From assembly GCA_902773665.1 (NCBI GenBank), contig CACYFF010000016.1, forward strand, positions 1-43,536: a stretch of DNA of 43,536 nucleotides, in the 5' to 3' direction. The stretch is from an uncultured Eubacteriales bacterium. Lineage in GTDB: Bacteria > Bacillota > Clostridia > Peptostreptococcales > Anaerovoracaceae. Below are positions 15,333 to 23,668 of the stretch, one piece after another; position 1 is the stretch's first letter; every line of letters begins with the position of its first letter. Both the position numbers and the translations under genes were made by a program. A model generated the notes under the pieces. It was not told where the DNA came from, did no database searches, and saw only the letters and a list, made by a program, of their open reading frames with translations.

Positions 15333-15361
15333 TGGTACAATAGAGTTTAGAACTATTGTAC
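15333..15361. promoter_or_regulatory. Inverted repeat in the ggt/dapF divergent promoter region
   Basis: GTACAATAG (15335-15343) and CTATTGTAC (15353-15361) are perfect 9-bp arms around 9 bases. Each arm contains TACAAT on its own strand, a fair -10 box; on the plus strand it is an extended -10 (TGGTACAAT). Either two symmetric promoters or an operator shared by ggt and dapF. No strong -35 is seen on either strand. Confidence 0.5.
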
Positions 15362-15369
15362 ACCCGAAA

Positions 15370-15387
15370 GGGCAGTTCGACCTGCCC
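15370..15387 (+). promoter_or_regulatory. Small hairpin next to the dapF ribosome binding site
   Basis: GGGCAG (15370-15375) and CTGCCC (15382-15387), immediately followed by the GAAAGGA binding site. Stable but short; it may tune translation. Confidence 0.35.
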
Positions 15388-15401
15388 GAAAGGAAATTGC
15401 C

Positions 15402-16226
15402 ATGAAATTTACGAAAATGCACGGTGCAGGCAACGATTTTATCATCGTGGACAACCGCAGCGAATGCGTTCCGGCGGACAAGATGGGCGAGACCGCAAAG
15501 GCGCTCTGCCCCAGAAGGACGGCTGTCGGCGCAGACGGCATCATGTTCCTGGACGCGCACAGCGGGGACGATGCGGACGTAGACATGCACTTCTTTAACG
15601 CCGACGGCAGCGAAGGGGAAATGTGCGGCAACGGAGCCCGTTGCGTGGCGCGGTTCGCATACGAACACGGCTTCTCCGGCGAAACGCCCCGGATCTTTAC
15701 CGCTTCGGGCATCGTAACGGGAGAACGCATCGACGAAACGCGCTACAAAGTCCGCCTGAACGACATCACCGTGCGCAAGAACAACGTATACACGGAATTT
15801 GAGGGTCACCGGTATCTCGTGGACTACATGGAGATGGGCGAACCCGGCCTGCCCCATGCCGTGGTGGAACTGCCCGGTCTTTCGAAGATGGACAAGGAAG
15901 AACTCCGGCCGCTGGGCATCTACCTGCGCCATTTCTTCCCGAATGGCGCCAACGTCAACTTCTACGAGCTGCTGGAGGGCGGCAGCGTGCAGCTGCTCAC
16001 CTACGAGCGGGGCGTGGAGGACTTTACGCTGGCCTGCGGCACCGGAAGCGGCTGCACCGTCTCGGACCTTGTGCGTCTGGGCAGGGTGGACGGTACCGAC
16101 GTGCCGGTCCATGTGCCCGGCGGCCTGCTGGAGGTCACCGTGGCGGGCGGAAAATACGCGCCGTCCCGCGACATCTGGCTCACCGGCCCGACAGAAGTTG
16201 TATATCAAGGCGAAGTTGTATTATAA
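15402..16226 (+). CDS. dapF: Diaminopimelate epimerase
   Basis: 274 residues, family-typical. It converts LL- to meso-diaminopimelate in the lysine / peptidoglycan pathway using two cysteines as acid and base. Both are present: Cys75 in EMCGNGARC and Cys212 in LACGTGSGC. The start MKFTKMHGAGNDFIIVDN is classic, with GAAAGGA 8 bases upstream. The residues after the second cysteine (GTGSGCT) differ slightly from the common GTGACA form. It is followed by an M20 amidohydrolase and alanine racemase, a peptidoglycan-precursor grouping. Confidence 0.95.
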   Translation: MKFTKMHGAGNDFIIVDNRSECVPADKMGETAKALCPRRTAVGADGIMFLDAHSGDDADVDMHFFNADGSEGEMCGNGARCVARFAYEHGFSGETPRIFTASGIVTGERIDETRYKVRLNDITVRKNNVYTEFEGHRYLVDYMEMGEPGLPHAVVELPGLSKMDKEELRPLGIYLRHFFPNGANVNFYELLEGGSVQLLTYERGVEDFTLACGTGSGCTVSDLVRLGRVDGTDVPVHVPGGLLEVTVAGGKYAPSRDIWLTGPTEVVYQGEVVL

Positions 16227-16248
16227 TGGGTGACCCGAGGAAAAGAAC

Positions 16249-17460
16249 ATGAACGAAGCTATTTTGGAACAAGTAAAACAGAAGATCGAGGAAGTTTTCC
16301 CCGCCGTTGTAGCGTTCCGCAGAGACCTGCACGAACACCCGGAACTTTCCGGACAGGAAGAACGGACCAGCCGGCGCATCGCGGAAGAACTGGAGAAGCT
16401 GGGCGTATCCTACAGGGTCACGCCGGAGAAAGCAGTGGTGGGCACCGTGCCCGGCAGCGGCTCCGCACCCTCTGGCAAGTACACAGGGCTCGGTATCCGG
16501 GCGGATTTCGACGCGCTTCCCATTTCAGAAGAAAGCGGCGTCGCCTGGGCCAGTCAGAATCCCGGCGTGATGCACGCCTGCGGTCACGACATGCATACGG
16601 CCATGCTGCTGGGCACCGCGATGGTGCTGCAGAGCATGCCCGAAGCCTTCGGCGGAAACGTTAAGCTGCTGTTCCAACCCAACGAAGAGGCGGAAGGCGG
16701 CGCGGAAAATATGATCAAGGCCGGCTGCATGGAGGATCCGGCGGTGGATGCGGTCATCGCATTCCATATCGAACCGGGCATCCCCAGCGGCTATATCCAG
16801 CTGTGCCCCGGCAAGATGAACGCCGCCACCTGCGACGTGCACATCACCGTGGAAGGCGTCGCCTGCCACGGCGCGCACCCCGACCGCGGCATCGATGCGA
16901 TCCTGGCAGCCAGCCAGATCGTTACGGCGCTGCAGGCGGTCGTCGCCAGAAATCTTGCGCCGACGCAGCCCGGTGTCGTCACCATCGGTCAGTTCCACGC
17001 CGGCAACGCCAGCAACGTGGTGGCAGGTACGGCTGAACTCTCCGGCACCCTGCGGGCGCTGGACATGAAGACCATGGCGCAGATCAAGACGCTGGTCAAG
17101 CAGACGGCGGAAGGCATTGCAGCAGGCTTCGGCGCCAAAGCCATCGTGACCCTTACAGACGGCTATCCCAGCCTGGAGAACAATATCGAACTCGGCAAAA
17201 CGCTGGAGCAGCTGGCGGTCGAGCTGGTGGGCAAAGACCACATCGACTACATGGAAGCACCCAGCCTCGGCGCGGACGATTTCGCATTCTTCACCCAGTA
17301 CTGCGACGGCGTCTACATGAACGTCGGCACGACGCCCAAGGACTGGAGCGGCAAGCCCCAGGCGCTGCACAGCGAGTTCCTGTGCCCGGACGAAGAAGCC
17401 ATGAAAACGGGCATCCTGATGGAGGCCATGGCGGCGCTCCGTCTGCTCGGAAACCTTTAA
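16249..17460 (+). CDS. M20 family metal-dependent amidohydrolase
   Basis: 403 residues; GAGGAAAAG precedes ATG 16249. The M20D layout is clear: RRDLHEHPELSGQEERTS, ADFDALPI, the metal site HACGHDMH (109-116: Cys111, His113, His116) and catalytic NEEAEGG (Glu146/147), a dimerisation insert (about 190-305), then late GADDFAFF. The family includes hippurate hydrolase, auxin-conjugate hydrolase and N-acetyldiaminopimelate deacetylase. The place between dapF and alr makes an acetyl-DAP or related wall-precursor substrate attractive, but sequence alone does not decide. Confidence 0.9.
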   Translation: MNEAILEQVKQKIEEVFPAVVAFRRDLHEHPELSGQEERTSRRIAEELEKLGVSYRVTPEKAVVGTVPGSGSAPSGKYTGLGIRADFDALPISEESGVAWASQNPGVMHACGHDMHTAMLLGTAMVLQSMPEAFGGNVKLLFQPNEEAEGGAENMIKAGCMEDPAVDAVIAFHIEPGIPSGYIQLCPGKMNAATCDVHITVEGVACHGAHPDRGIDAILAASQIVTALQAVVARNLAPTQPGVVTIGQFHAGNASNVVAGTAELSGTLRALDMKTMAQIKTLVKQTAEGIAAGFGAKAIVTLTDGYPSLENNIELGKTLEQLAVELVGKDHIDYMEAPSLGADDFAFFTQYCDGVYMNVGTTPKDWSGKPQALHSEFLCPDEEAMKTGILMEAMAALRLLGNL

Positions 17461-17512
17461 ATTGCAAGCCCTTAGGCCATTACACAAAAACGACACAAAC
17501 GGGAGTTATAAT

Positions 17513-18610
17513 ATGGAAGCATTAAGAGATACGATCGTAACGGTCGATCTGGGACGGATCGGCCGCAATATGGATAAGATCCGGAATATGGTTGGACCGG
17601 ACGTGGCCGTTATGCCCGTCATCAAGGCCAACGGTTACGGCTGCGGCGCGGTGGGCATCGCACCCACGCTCATGGAACACGGCGCCGCTTATCTGGCGGT
17701 GGCGACCCTCACGGAAGCCATCGAACTGAGAAATGCCTATCCGGACTATCCTGTTTTTATTTTGGGTCACACGCCTGCGCGGTTCCTGGAACACGTGGTG
17801 GACGGCCGCTTTACGCAGACCGTCATCGATTATGACCACGCCAAGGCGCTGTCGGATGTTGCGCTCGCCAAGGGAACGAAGGCGACGGTCCATCTGAAGA
17901 TGGATACGGGCTTCCACCGTCTGGGAACTTCGGACAAGGAAGAGCTGCTGAAGATGGCAAAGCTGCCCGGCCTCAATGTGGAAGGCATCTTCTCGCACCT
18001 GGCGCTGGCTTCCGAACAGGACGATTGGGACCAGTATAACATGCTCTGCGACGCCATCGACTATCTGGAAGCGAACGGCTGTACCTTTAAGTACAAGCAC
18101 ATCGCGGACAGTATCTCCCTCGGCGACTATCCCGAATTCCGCATGAACATGGTGCGCCCCGGCGCCCTGGTGTTCGGCCTTACGAGTTTTTCCCGGGCTC
18201 ACCTGGACGTGGAGCAGTGCATGGGTATGCAGACCCGCATCTCCCAGATCCACGAGATCAAGGCGGGAGAGGGCGTGTCCTACGACTATCTGTGGAAGGC
18301 CCAGAGGGATTCCCGCATCGCCACGGTGCCCGTGGGCTACGCGGACGGCTATCCCCGGAACATGCGCGATAAAGGCTATTTAACGGTGCATGGGGTCAAA
18401 TGCCCCACGGTCGGCGTCCTGTGCATGGACCAGTTGATGATCGACGTCACCGATTGCCCCGAGGCAAAGGAAGGGGACGCGGCCATCATCTACGGGGACG
18501 GCTCCGGAAATACCATGAGCATCCCGGAAGCGGCTAAGTTGGCAGGCACCAACAAAAACGAGATCATTGCACGCATCCTGAGCAGACCGCCCAGAGTATA
18601 CGTGAAGTGA
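17513..18610 (+). CDS. alr: Alanine racemase
   Basis: 365 residues from ATG 17513 with GGGAG 7 bases upstream; the longer frame from 17462 has no binding site. PLP-dependent conversion of L- to D-alanine. PLP lysine is Lys38 in VIKANGYGCG, the second base Tyr257 lies in GEGVSYDYLW, and the RIATVPVGYADGYPR and LCMDQLMIDVT blocks are family hallmarks. The SYDYLW segment differs from the usual SYG form, so a broader-specificity amino-acid racemase is possible. It supplies D-Ala next to dapF, in keeping with peptidoglycan synthesis. Confidence 0.92.
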   Translation: MEALRDTIVTVDLGRIGRNMDKIRNMVGPDVAVMPVIKANGYGCGAVGIAPTLMEHGAAYLAVATLTEAIELRNAYPDYPVFILGHTPARFLEHVVDGRFTQTVIDYDHAKALSDVALAKGTKATVHLKMDTGFHRLGTSDKEELLKMAKLPGLNVEGIFSHLALASEQDDWDQYNMLCDAIDYLEANGCTFKYKHIADSISLGDYPEFRMNMVRPGALVFGLTSFSRAHLDVEQCMGMQTRISQIHEIKAGEGVSYDYLWKAQRDSRIATVPVGYADGYPRNMRDKGYLTVHGVKCPTVGVLCMDQLMIDVTDCPEAKEGDAAIIYGDGSGNTMSIPEAAKLAGTNKNEIIARILSRPPRVYVK

Positions 18611-18640
18611 AATAGATAACAAATTGCAAAGGAGATGAAG

Positions 18641-20035
18641 ATGCGAAGAGGAAAGAGAACTCTTATTTTCATCTGTACCTTCGCCATGCTGCTCGCATCC
18701 GCCGGCATGGCGTACGCGGACGAATCCGGCGCTGCCCCCGCACTCGACGAGGCCGGCAGTATGGAGAACTTCGTCCGCAGCCTGGTCTACGAAGACCAGT
18801 TCGCCGATGTGGCGGATACAGCCTGGTACAGCCAGCACGTAAAAGACGCTTATGAATACGGGTTCGTGTCCGGCAATTCTGAAACAACATATAACCCGGA
18901 CAGCGAGATCACGGTGGCGGAAGCGATCGTCATCGCCTGCCAGCTCCACAGCATCTACTACGACGAGACGTTCGACCGCTACGACGTAGAGGAGGGTGAC
19001 CCCTGGTATCAGCCTTATGTGGACTATGCCATCGAACACGGCATCATCTGGTCGAACTATCCCTACAGCCTTACGTCTAAGGCCACGCGGTCCATCTTTG
19101 CCGGGATCATGGCAAACGCCCTGCCCGACGACGAACTGGATGCCATCGGTACAGTCACGAACATCCCCGATGTGACCGATCAGGTCCATTTCTCCGCTTC
19201 GATCTACCAGCTGTACAACGCAGGTGTTCTGAGCGGCAAGGACGAATATGGATATTTCCACCCCTACGACACCATCAAGCGCAGCGAAGTGGCGGTGGTG
19301 GTGCTGAACCTGGCGGACGAAGCGAGACGGAAGGCTCCCGTGCTGAAGGAGATCCCGGACATCACCCTGTACTCCGACTACGGCACGAGCATCACGGTCA
19401 AGAAGGATCTGGCCCCGAACTATCAGAAACTGGGCTGGTCCACGGCTCCCGTGTCCGTTCCTGCGGGCAGCAGCGCGGAGACCATCCTCAACGCCGCGAC
19501 CCTCACTCCCATGAAGACCAACAACGCGGAGCTGGACGGCATCATCGACGGCATTTTCGCCCAGATCATTACGGACGACATGTCAACCTACCAGAAGACC
19601 AAGGCCATCTATGACTATCTGATGGATAACTGCTACTACGGCAACGGCTGGGCTTCCTGGAGCGGCAAGTACGTAAAGCACGACGATGATTACGTGGTCG
19701 TCATGGGCAAGACGATCCTCAAGACGGGTCACGGCACCTGCGACAACTATTCCGCCGCCTTCGTGGCCATGGCGCGCCGCATCGGCCTCAACGCCTACTT
19801 CGCCCGGGGCTACGCCGGCAACCAGGCGGGCTATCTGGATACCCACGAGATCGCAATCGTCTCCATCGCGGGCGTCGACTATGTGTTTGATCCCCAGACC
19901 GACGATTACAACTCCCGTCCGGGCAGACGGACCTACAGCCTGTTCTGCAAACCGTTCGCGACCCAGACCGGCCGCTACAAAGGTTACGATCTGACGGCGG
20001 CGAAGGCCGGGTTCGGGAACTTCCAATTAAAGTAA
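18641..20035 (+). CDS. Secreted SLH-domain / transglutaminase-like protein
   Basis: 464 residues from ATG 18641; AAAGGAG is 6 bases upstream and abuts an earlier in-frame ATG at 18635. A signal peptide (about 1-26, cut after AMAYA or similar) leads to three SLH-like repeats (about 54-103, 117-165, 175-225) that would anchor it to the cell wall. A linker and a transglutaminase-like core follow: Cys367 in GTCDNYSAAFVAMARRIG, His402 in DTHEIAIV, Asp417 in VFDPQTDDY. This triad type includes peptidases and cross-linking enzymes. It may trim or cross-link wall peptides or surface proteins; that is inference from domains and the nearby wall-precursor genes. Confidence 0.88.
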   Translation: MRRGKRTLIFICTFAMLLASAGMAYADESGAAPALDEAGSMENFVRSLVYEDQFADVADTAWYSQHVKDAYEYGFVSGNSETTYNPDSEITVAEAIVIACQLHSIYYDETFDRYDVEEGDPWYQPYVDYAIEHGIIWSNYPYSLTSKATRSIFAGIMANALPDDELDAIGTVTNIPDVTDQVHFSASIYQLYNAGVLSGKDEYGYFHPYDTIKRSEVAVVVLNLADEARRKAPVLKEIPDITLYSDYGTSITVKKDLAPNYQKLGWSTAPVSVPAGSSAETILNAATLTPMKTNNAELDGIIDGIFAQIITDDMSTYQKTKAIYDYLMDNCYYGNGWASWSGKYVKHDDDYVVVMGKTILKTGHGTCDNYSAAFVAMARRIGLNAYFARGYAGNQAGYLDTHEIAIVSIAGVDYVFDPQTDDYNSRPGRRTYSLFCKPFATQTGRYKGYDLTAAKAGFGNFQLK

Positions 20036-20045
20036 TATCCCGGTG

Positions 20046-20074
20046 TTGACAACTCCCTTGTGCCCCCATATAAT
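20046..20074 (+). promoter_or_regulatory. Consensus sigma-A promoter of the cation ATPase
   Basis: TTGACA (20046-20051), exactly 17 bp, TATAAT (20069-20074). A perfect match, so control must come after initiation, which fits the riboswitch that follows. Confidence 0.92.
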
Positions 20075-20079
20075 ATTTG

Positions 20080-20163
20080 GCGCAAGGGAGTAGCTTTAAG
20101 CCTTTGATCAACAATCTCGCCGGTAAACGGCTGGTCAAAGACCCGCGAAGGTAGCCAGACTTA
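20080..20163 (+). ncRNA. yybP-ykoY (Mn2+) riboswitch aptamer
   Basis: The conserved 5' block AAGGGAGTAGC (20084-20094) and 3' block TAGCCAGACTT (20152-20162) match the AAGGGGAGUAGC and UAGCAAGACCUU blocks of the yybP-ykoY family, whose ligand is Mn2+. Between them is the long helix CTTTGATC / GGTCAAAG (around 20102-20109 / 20133-20140) with an internal asymmetric loop and a GCCG/CGGC hairpin, as in the Lactococcus aptamer. P1 is short (AAG with CTT). Downstream is a P-type cation ATPase, a known target of this class. The match is from memory of the consensus, not from a covariance search. Confidence 0.82.
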
Positions 20164-20196
20164 CAACAATTTATTTTGTTGCAGGTCTGTTTTTTT
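20156..20196 (+). terminator. Riboswitch expression platform: intrinsic terminator
   Basis: CAGAC...CAACAA (20156-20169) pairs with TTGTTG...GTCTG (20176-20189), followed by seven Ts. The 5' arm uses the same bases as the aptamer 3' block and P1, so ligand-stabilised P1 would prevent the terminator: an ON switch for the ATPase. Confidence 0.82.
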
Positions 20197-20232
20197 GTGG
20201 CTTGCAAGCAGTATGCAAGGAGACGTTATCGC

Positions 20233-22953
20233 ATGAACAAGTATTACATGGAGGGCTGGGAAGAAGTCCTTCAGGAAGTGCAGAGCAGCCCGGAGGGCCT
20301 CTCCAATGAAGAGGCTGCGGCGCGGCTCGAAAAGAACGGTAAGAACAAGTTAAAGGAAGCGGAAAAGGAGAGCCTGGCCCGGAAGTTCATCAATTCCCTG
20401 GCCGACCCGATGATCATCATGCTCATCGTCGCCGCCGCCATCCAGGCCGTCGTAACGGTGCTGGAGAGCGCAGGAAAACCCAGTTTCGGCGATTTCGCCG
20501 ACGTGGTCGTTATCCTGGTGGTCGTGGTCATCAACACGATCATGAGCCTGGTGCAGGAGAGCAAAGCGGAAGCGGCCATGGAGGCCCTGATGCAGATGAC
20601 CGCCGCCACCTCGAAAGTCCTGCGGGACGGCAAGCAGACCGTCTTAAAGTCTGAGGACATCGTCGTGGGCGACGTGGTGGTCTTCGAAGCGGGCGACGCG
20701 GTGCCTGCGGACTGCCGCATCCTGGAATCCTATTCCATGAAGGCGGAGGAAGCTGCTCTCACCGGCGAATCCGTGCCTGTTTCCAAGGTCATCGACGTGA
20801 TGATGCTGAAGGAAGGCAAGGAAGACATTCCTCTCGGTGACCGCAAGAACATGCTCTACAGCGGTTCCACCGTGGTCTACGGCCGCGGCACTGCTGTGGT
20901 CACCGCCACCGGCATGGACACCGAAATGGGTAAGATCGCGGAAGCGCTTACCGAAGCGGAAAAAGAGCAGACCCCGCTGCAGAAGAAGATGGCGGAGCTG
21001 TCCCGGTTCCTCACCAAACTGGTGCTCGGTATCTGCGTGGTCGTATTCGCGGTAGGCCTTATCGAGGCGGTCGTCCTCTCCGACGAACCCTTCTCCTGGT
21101 CGCTGCTGGGAAGCGCCGGTCTGAATACCTTCATCGCAGCCATCGCGCTGGCGGTCGCAGCCATCCCCGAAGGCCTGCCCGCCGTCGTTACCATCATCCT
21201 GTCCATCGGCGTGACCGCCATGTCCAAGCGGCAGGCGCTCATCCGCAAACTGACGGCTGTCGAGACCTTAGGTTGCACGCAGATCATCTGCTCCGATAAG
21301 ACGGGCACCTTAACGCAGAACCGCATGACGGTCGTGGACACCTTTACGGACGATCCTGTGCTGCTGGCCAAAGCCATGGCCTGCTGCTCCGACGCGAAGC
21401 GTTCCCTGGGCATGCACGAGGCGGTCGGTGAACCGACAGAAGCTGCGCTGGTCAACCACGCCCACGACTTAAAACTGTACAAAGACGAGCTGGACGAGAA
21501 CTTCCCCCGCATCGGCGAGGCGCCCTTCGACTCCATGCGCAAGATGATGTCCACCGTCCATCAGGAAGGGGACCGCATCTATCAATATACCAAGGGTGCG
21601 ACCGAGATCGTGCTGGAGCGCTGCAACTACGTATGGCGCGACGGCAAGGCCATTCCCATCACCGACGAGTACCGCAAACAGGTTAAGGATATCTGCAAGC
21701 AGTTCGCCGACAGGGCCCTGCGCGTGCTGGGCGCCGCTTACCGGCCCCACTTCGAGATGCCGAAGGACTTCGAGGCGGAGACCCTCGAACAGGATATGGT
21801 CTTTATCGGCTGCCTGGGCATGATCGACCCCTGCCGTCCGGAAGTCTACGACGCCATCGAGGAATGCCGCCAGGCGGGCATCCGGCCCATCATGATCACC
21901 GGCGACCACAAGGATACCGCCGTGGCCATCGGCAAGGACCTGCGCATCATCACCGACGACAGCCAGGCCATCGAAGGCGCCGAGCTGGATAAGTTCTCCG
22001 ACGAAGAGCTGCTGCAGGAAGTCCAGAAATACTCCGTCTATGCACGCGTGCAGCCCGAGCATAAGGTGCGCATCGTCAAGGCCTGGAAGAGCCTTGGCAT
22101 GGTGACCGCCATGACCGGCGACGGCGTGAACGACGCTCCGTCCATCAAGGCCGCGGATATCGGTATCGGCATGGGCATCACCGGTACGGATGTAACGAAG
22201 GGTGCCGCCGACATGGTGCTGGCGGACGACAACTTCGCCACCATCGTCCACGCCGTGGAAGAAGGCCGCAAGATCTACGAAAACGTCTGCAAGGTCATCC
22301 AGTTCCAGCTGTCCACGAACATGTCCGAAGTCATCGTCATGTTCCTGTCCACGCTGCTGCACTTTACGATCCTCACCCCGGTCCACCTGCTGTGGATCAA
22401 CATGGTGACGGACTCCCTGCCGGGACTGGCGCTCGGTATGGAGCACGCGGAAGGCAACCTGATGCGGCGTAAGCCCAGAGCCTCCACCGACGGTATCTTC
22501 TCCGGCGGCGCAGGCTACGACATGGTCTGGCAGGGCATCTACCTGGCCTTTATCGAACTGGCAGCTTATTTTATCGGCTATCACCTGGAGTTCGGAAACT
22601 TCTCCGGCATCTTCTCCGGCGAGATCTGCGTGAATGCCATGGCCATGGCGTTCCTGACCATGAACTTCGCGGAAATGATGTGCGCGATCAACATGCGCTC
22701 CCGCAGAGGCTCCATCCTCTCCGGCGAAATGTTTAAGAACATGAACTGGTGGCTGGTCGGCGCGTTCTGCGTTACGACGCTGCTGACGCTGCTGGCGGTC
22801 TATCTGCCCGGTCTGCAGCAGGTGTTCGATATCGATCCGGGCACCTTCCAGGCGAAGGAACTCTACATCTCCATCGCGCTCGGCCTCTCCACGATCCCCG
22901 CATTCGAGATCGGCAAGGCCATCCACAGAAAAGTGAGAGCGGACGAGGAATAG
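20233..22953 (+). CDS. P2-type cation-translocating ATPase, probable Mn2+ (or Ca2+) exporter
   Basis: 906 residues from ATG 20233 (AAGGAG 10 bases upstream). Domains in order: cation-ATPase N-terminal domain (1-70), two helices, actuator domain with TGES, helices M3-M4 with AIPEGLP, phosphorylation Asp355 in CSDKTGTLTQNRM, nucleotide domain with KGATE, hinge TGDGVNDAP, then M5-M10. M5 keeps Glu in TNMSEVIVMF and M6 has NMVTDSLPGLALG, the ion-site residues shared by SERCA, PMCA and SPCA-like pumps. The Mn2+ riboswitch in its leader argues that it exports Mn2+, as suggested for related riboswitch-controlled pumps; Ca2+ is also possible. Confidence 0.93.
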   Translation: MNKYYMEGWEEVLQEVQSSPEGLSNEEAAARLEKNGKNKLKEAEKESLARKFINSLADPMIIMLIVAAAIQAVVTVLESAGKPSFGDFADVVVILVVVVINTIMSLVQESKAEAAMEALMQMTAATSKVLRDGKQTVLKSEDIVVGDVVVFEAGDAVPADCRILESYSMKAEEAALTGESVPVSKVIDVMMLKEGKEDIPLGDRKNMLYSGSTVVYGRGTAVVTATGMDTEMGKIAEALTEAEKEQTPLQKKMAELSRFLTKLVLGICVVVFAVGLIEAVVLSDEPFSWSLLGSAGLNTFIAAIALAVAAIPEGLPAVVTIILSIGVTAMSKRQALIRKLTAVETLGCTQIICSDKTGTLTQNRMTVVDTFTDDPVLLAKAMACCSDAKRSLGMHEAVGEPTEAALVNHAHDLKLYKDELDENFPRIGEAPFDSMRKMMSTVHQEGDRIYQYTKGATEIVLERCNYVWRDGKAIPITDEYRKQVKDICKQFADRALRVLGAAYRPHFEMPKDFEAETLEQDMVFIGCLGMIDPCRPEVYDAIEECRQAGIRPIMITGDHKDTAVAIGKDLRIITDDSQAIEGAELDKFSDEELLQEVQKYSVYARVQPEHKVRIVKAWKSLGMVTAMTGDGVNDAPSIKAADIGIGMGITGTDVTKGAADMVLADDNFATIVHAVEEGRKIYENVCKVIQFQLSTNMSEVIVMFLSTLLHFTILTPVHLLWINMVTDSLPGLALGMEHAEGNLMRRKPRASTDGIFSGGAGYDMVWQGIYLAFIELAAYFIGYHLEFGNFSGIFSGEICVNAMAMAFLTMNFAEMMCAINMRSRRGSILSGEMFKNMNWWLVGAFCVTTLLTLLAVYLPGLQQVFDIDPGTFQAKELYISIALGLSTIPAFEIGKAIHRKVRADEE

Positions 22954-22966
22954 TTGGGCTGACCCC

Positions 22967-23635
22967 ATGAATCAGACACGAAAAGATATTGTGATCCATT
23001 CTGTCATCGCCGCAGCAGGTTTGTTCTGCTGCGGCATTGGCATATATTTTACACTGCAGGCGAACATCGGCGTATCCCCCTGGGACGTGTTCCATCAGGG
23101 GATCTCGTCGCATACGGGCATGCTCTACGGCAACGTATCGGTGCTGACCGCGCTCATCATCCTCATCGTGGATATCGTCATGAAGGAACCCATCGGCATC
23201 GGCATGTTCCTGGATGCCTTTATCGTAGGAAAAGCCGTGGACTTCTGCGCATGGCTTGGCTTTCTGCCGCAGCAGACGAGCCTTCCCATGGGTATCCTCT
23301 GCATGATGGCGGGGCTCACCATTACGGCCTGCGGCATGCGGATCTACATGGGCTGTGCCCTCGGCTGCGGGCCCCGGGACACCCTGATGGTGGCGCTGTG
23401 CAAACGCACCGGCCTTCCTGTAGGTCCGGTGACCATGATGATCTACGCGGTGGTTACCGCGATCGGCTGGTTCCTCGGCGGACAGGTGGGGATCGGCACC
23501 GTGCTGAGCGTCCTGTACGTCGGCCCGGCTCTGCAGACGATCTGCCGGCTCACCGGGTTCGACGCAGCCAAGGTGACCCACCAGAACCTGCTGGAGACGC
23601 TGCGCATCCTCTCCGGGAAACGCGCTTTCTGTTGA
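22967..23635 (+). CDS. YczE-like integral membrane protein (copy 1)
   Basis: 222 residues, about six membrane helices, with the family-typical TLQANIGVSPWDVFHQG, KEPIGIGMFLDAFIVGK and ALGCGPRDTLMVAL segments. Members (YczE/YyaS/YitT-like) are membrane proteins of poorly known role. It follows the ATPase by 13 bases with a weak binding site, so it may be in the same Mn2+-controlled transcript. About half the residues match the next gene, so they are a tandem duplication. Confidence 0.82.
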   Translation: MNQTRKDIVIHSVIAAAGLFCCGIGIYFTLQANIGVSPWDVFHQGISSHTGMLYGNVSVLTALIILIVDIVMKEPIGIGMFLDAFIVGKAVDFCAWLGFLPQQTSLPMGILCMMAGLTITACGMRIYMGCALGCGPRDTLMVALCKRTGLPVGPVTMMIYAVVTAIGWFLGGQVGIGTVLSVLYVGPALQTICRLTGFDAAKVTHQNLLETLRILSGKRAFC

Positions 23636-23661
23636 CAAGTTTTCCGGCGCAGGCGCATAAT
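23632..23661 (+). promoter_or_regulatory. Promoter for the second YczE-like gene, overlapping the previous stop
   Basis: TTGACA (23632-23637) overlaps the TGA stop of copy 1; CATAAT (23656-23661) lies 18 bp on. The predicted start falls on or next to the A of ATG 23669, which would give a leaderless message. Confidence 0.55.
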
Positions 23662-23668
23662 GCAGGGT

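Noticed and set aside
17507-17512. TATAAT directly before the alr start as a promoter
   Set aside because: It abuts the ATG so transcription would begin inside the gene, there is no -35, and a good GGGAG binding site shows the start is used on a longer message.
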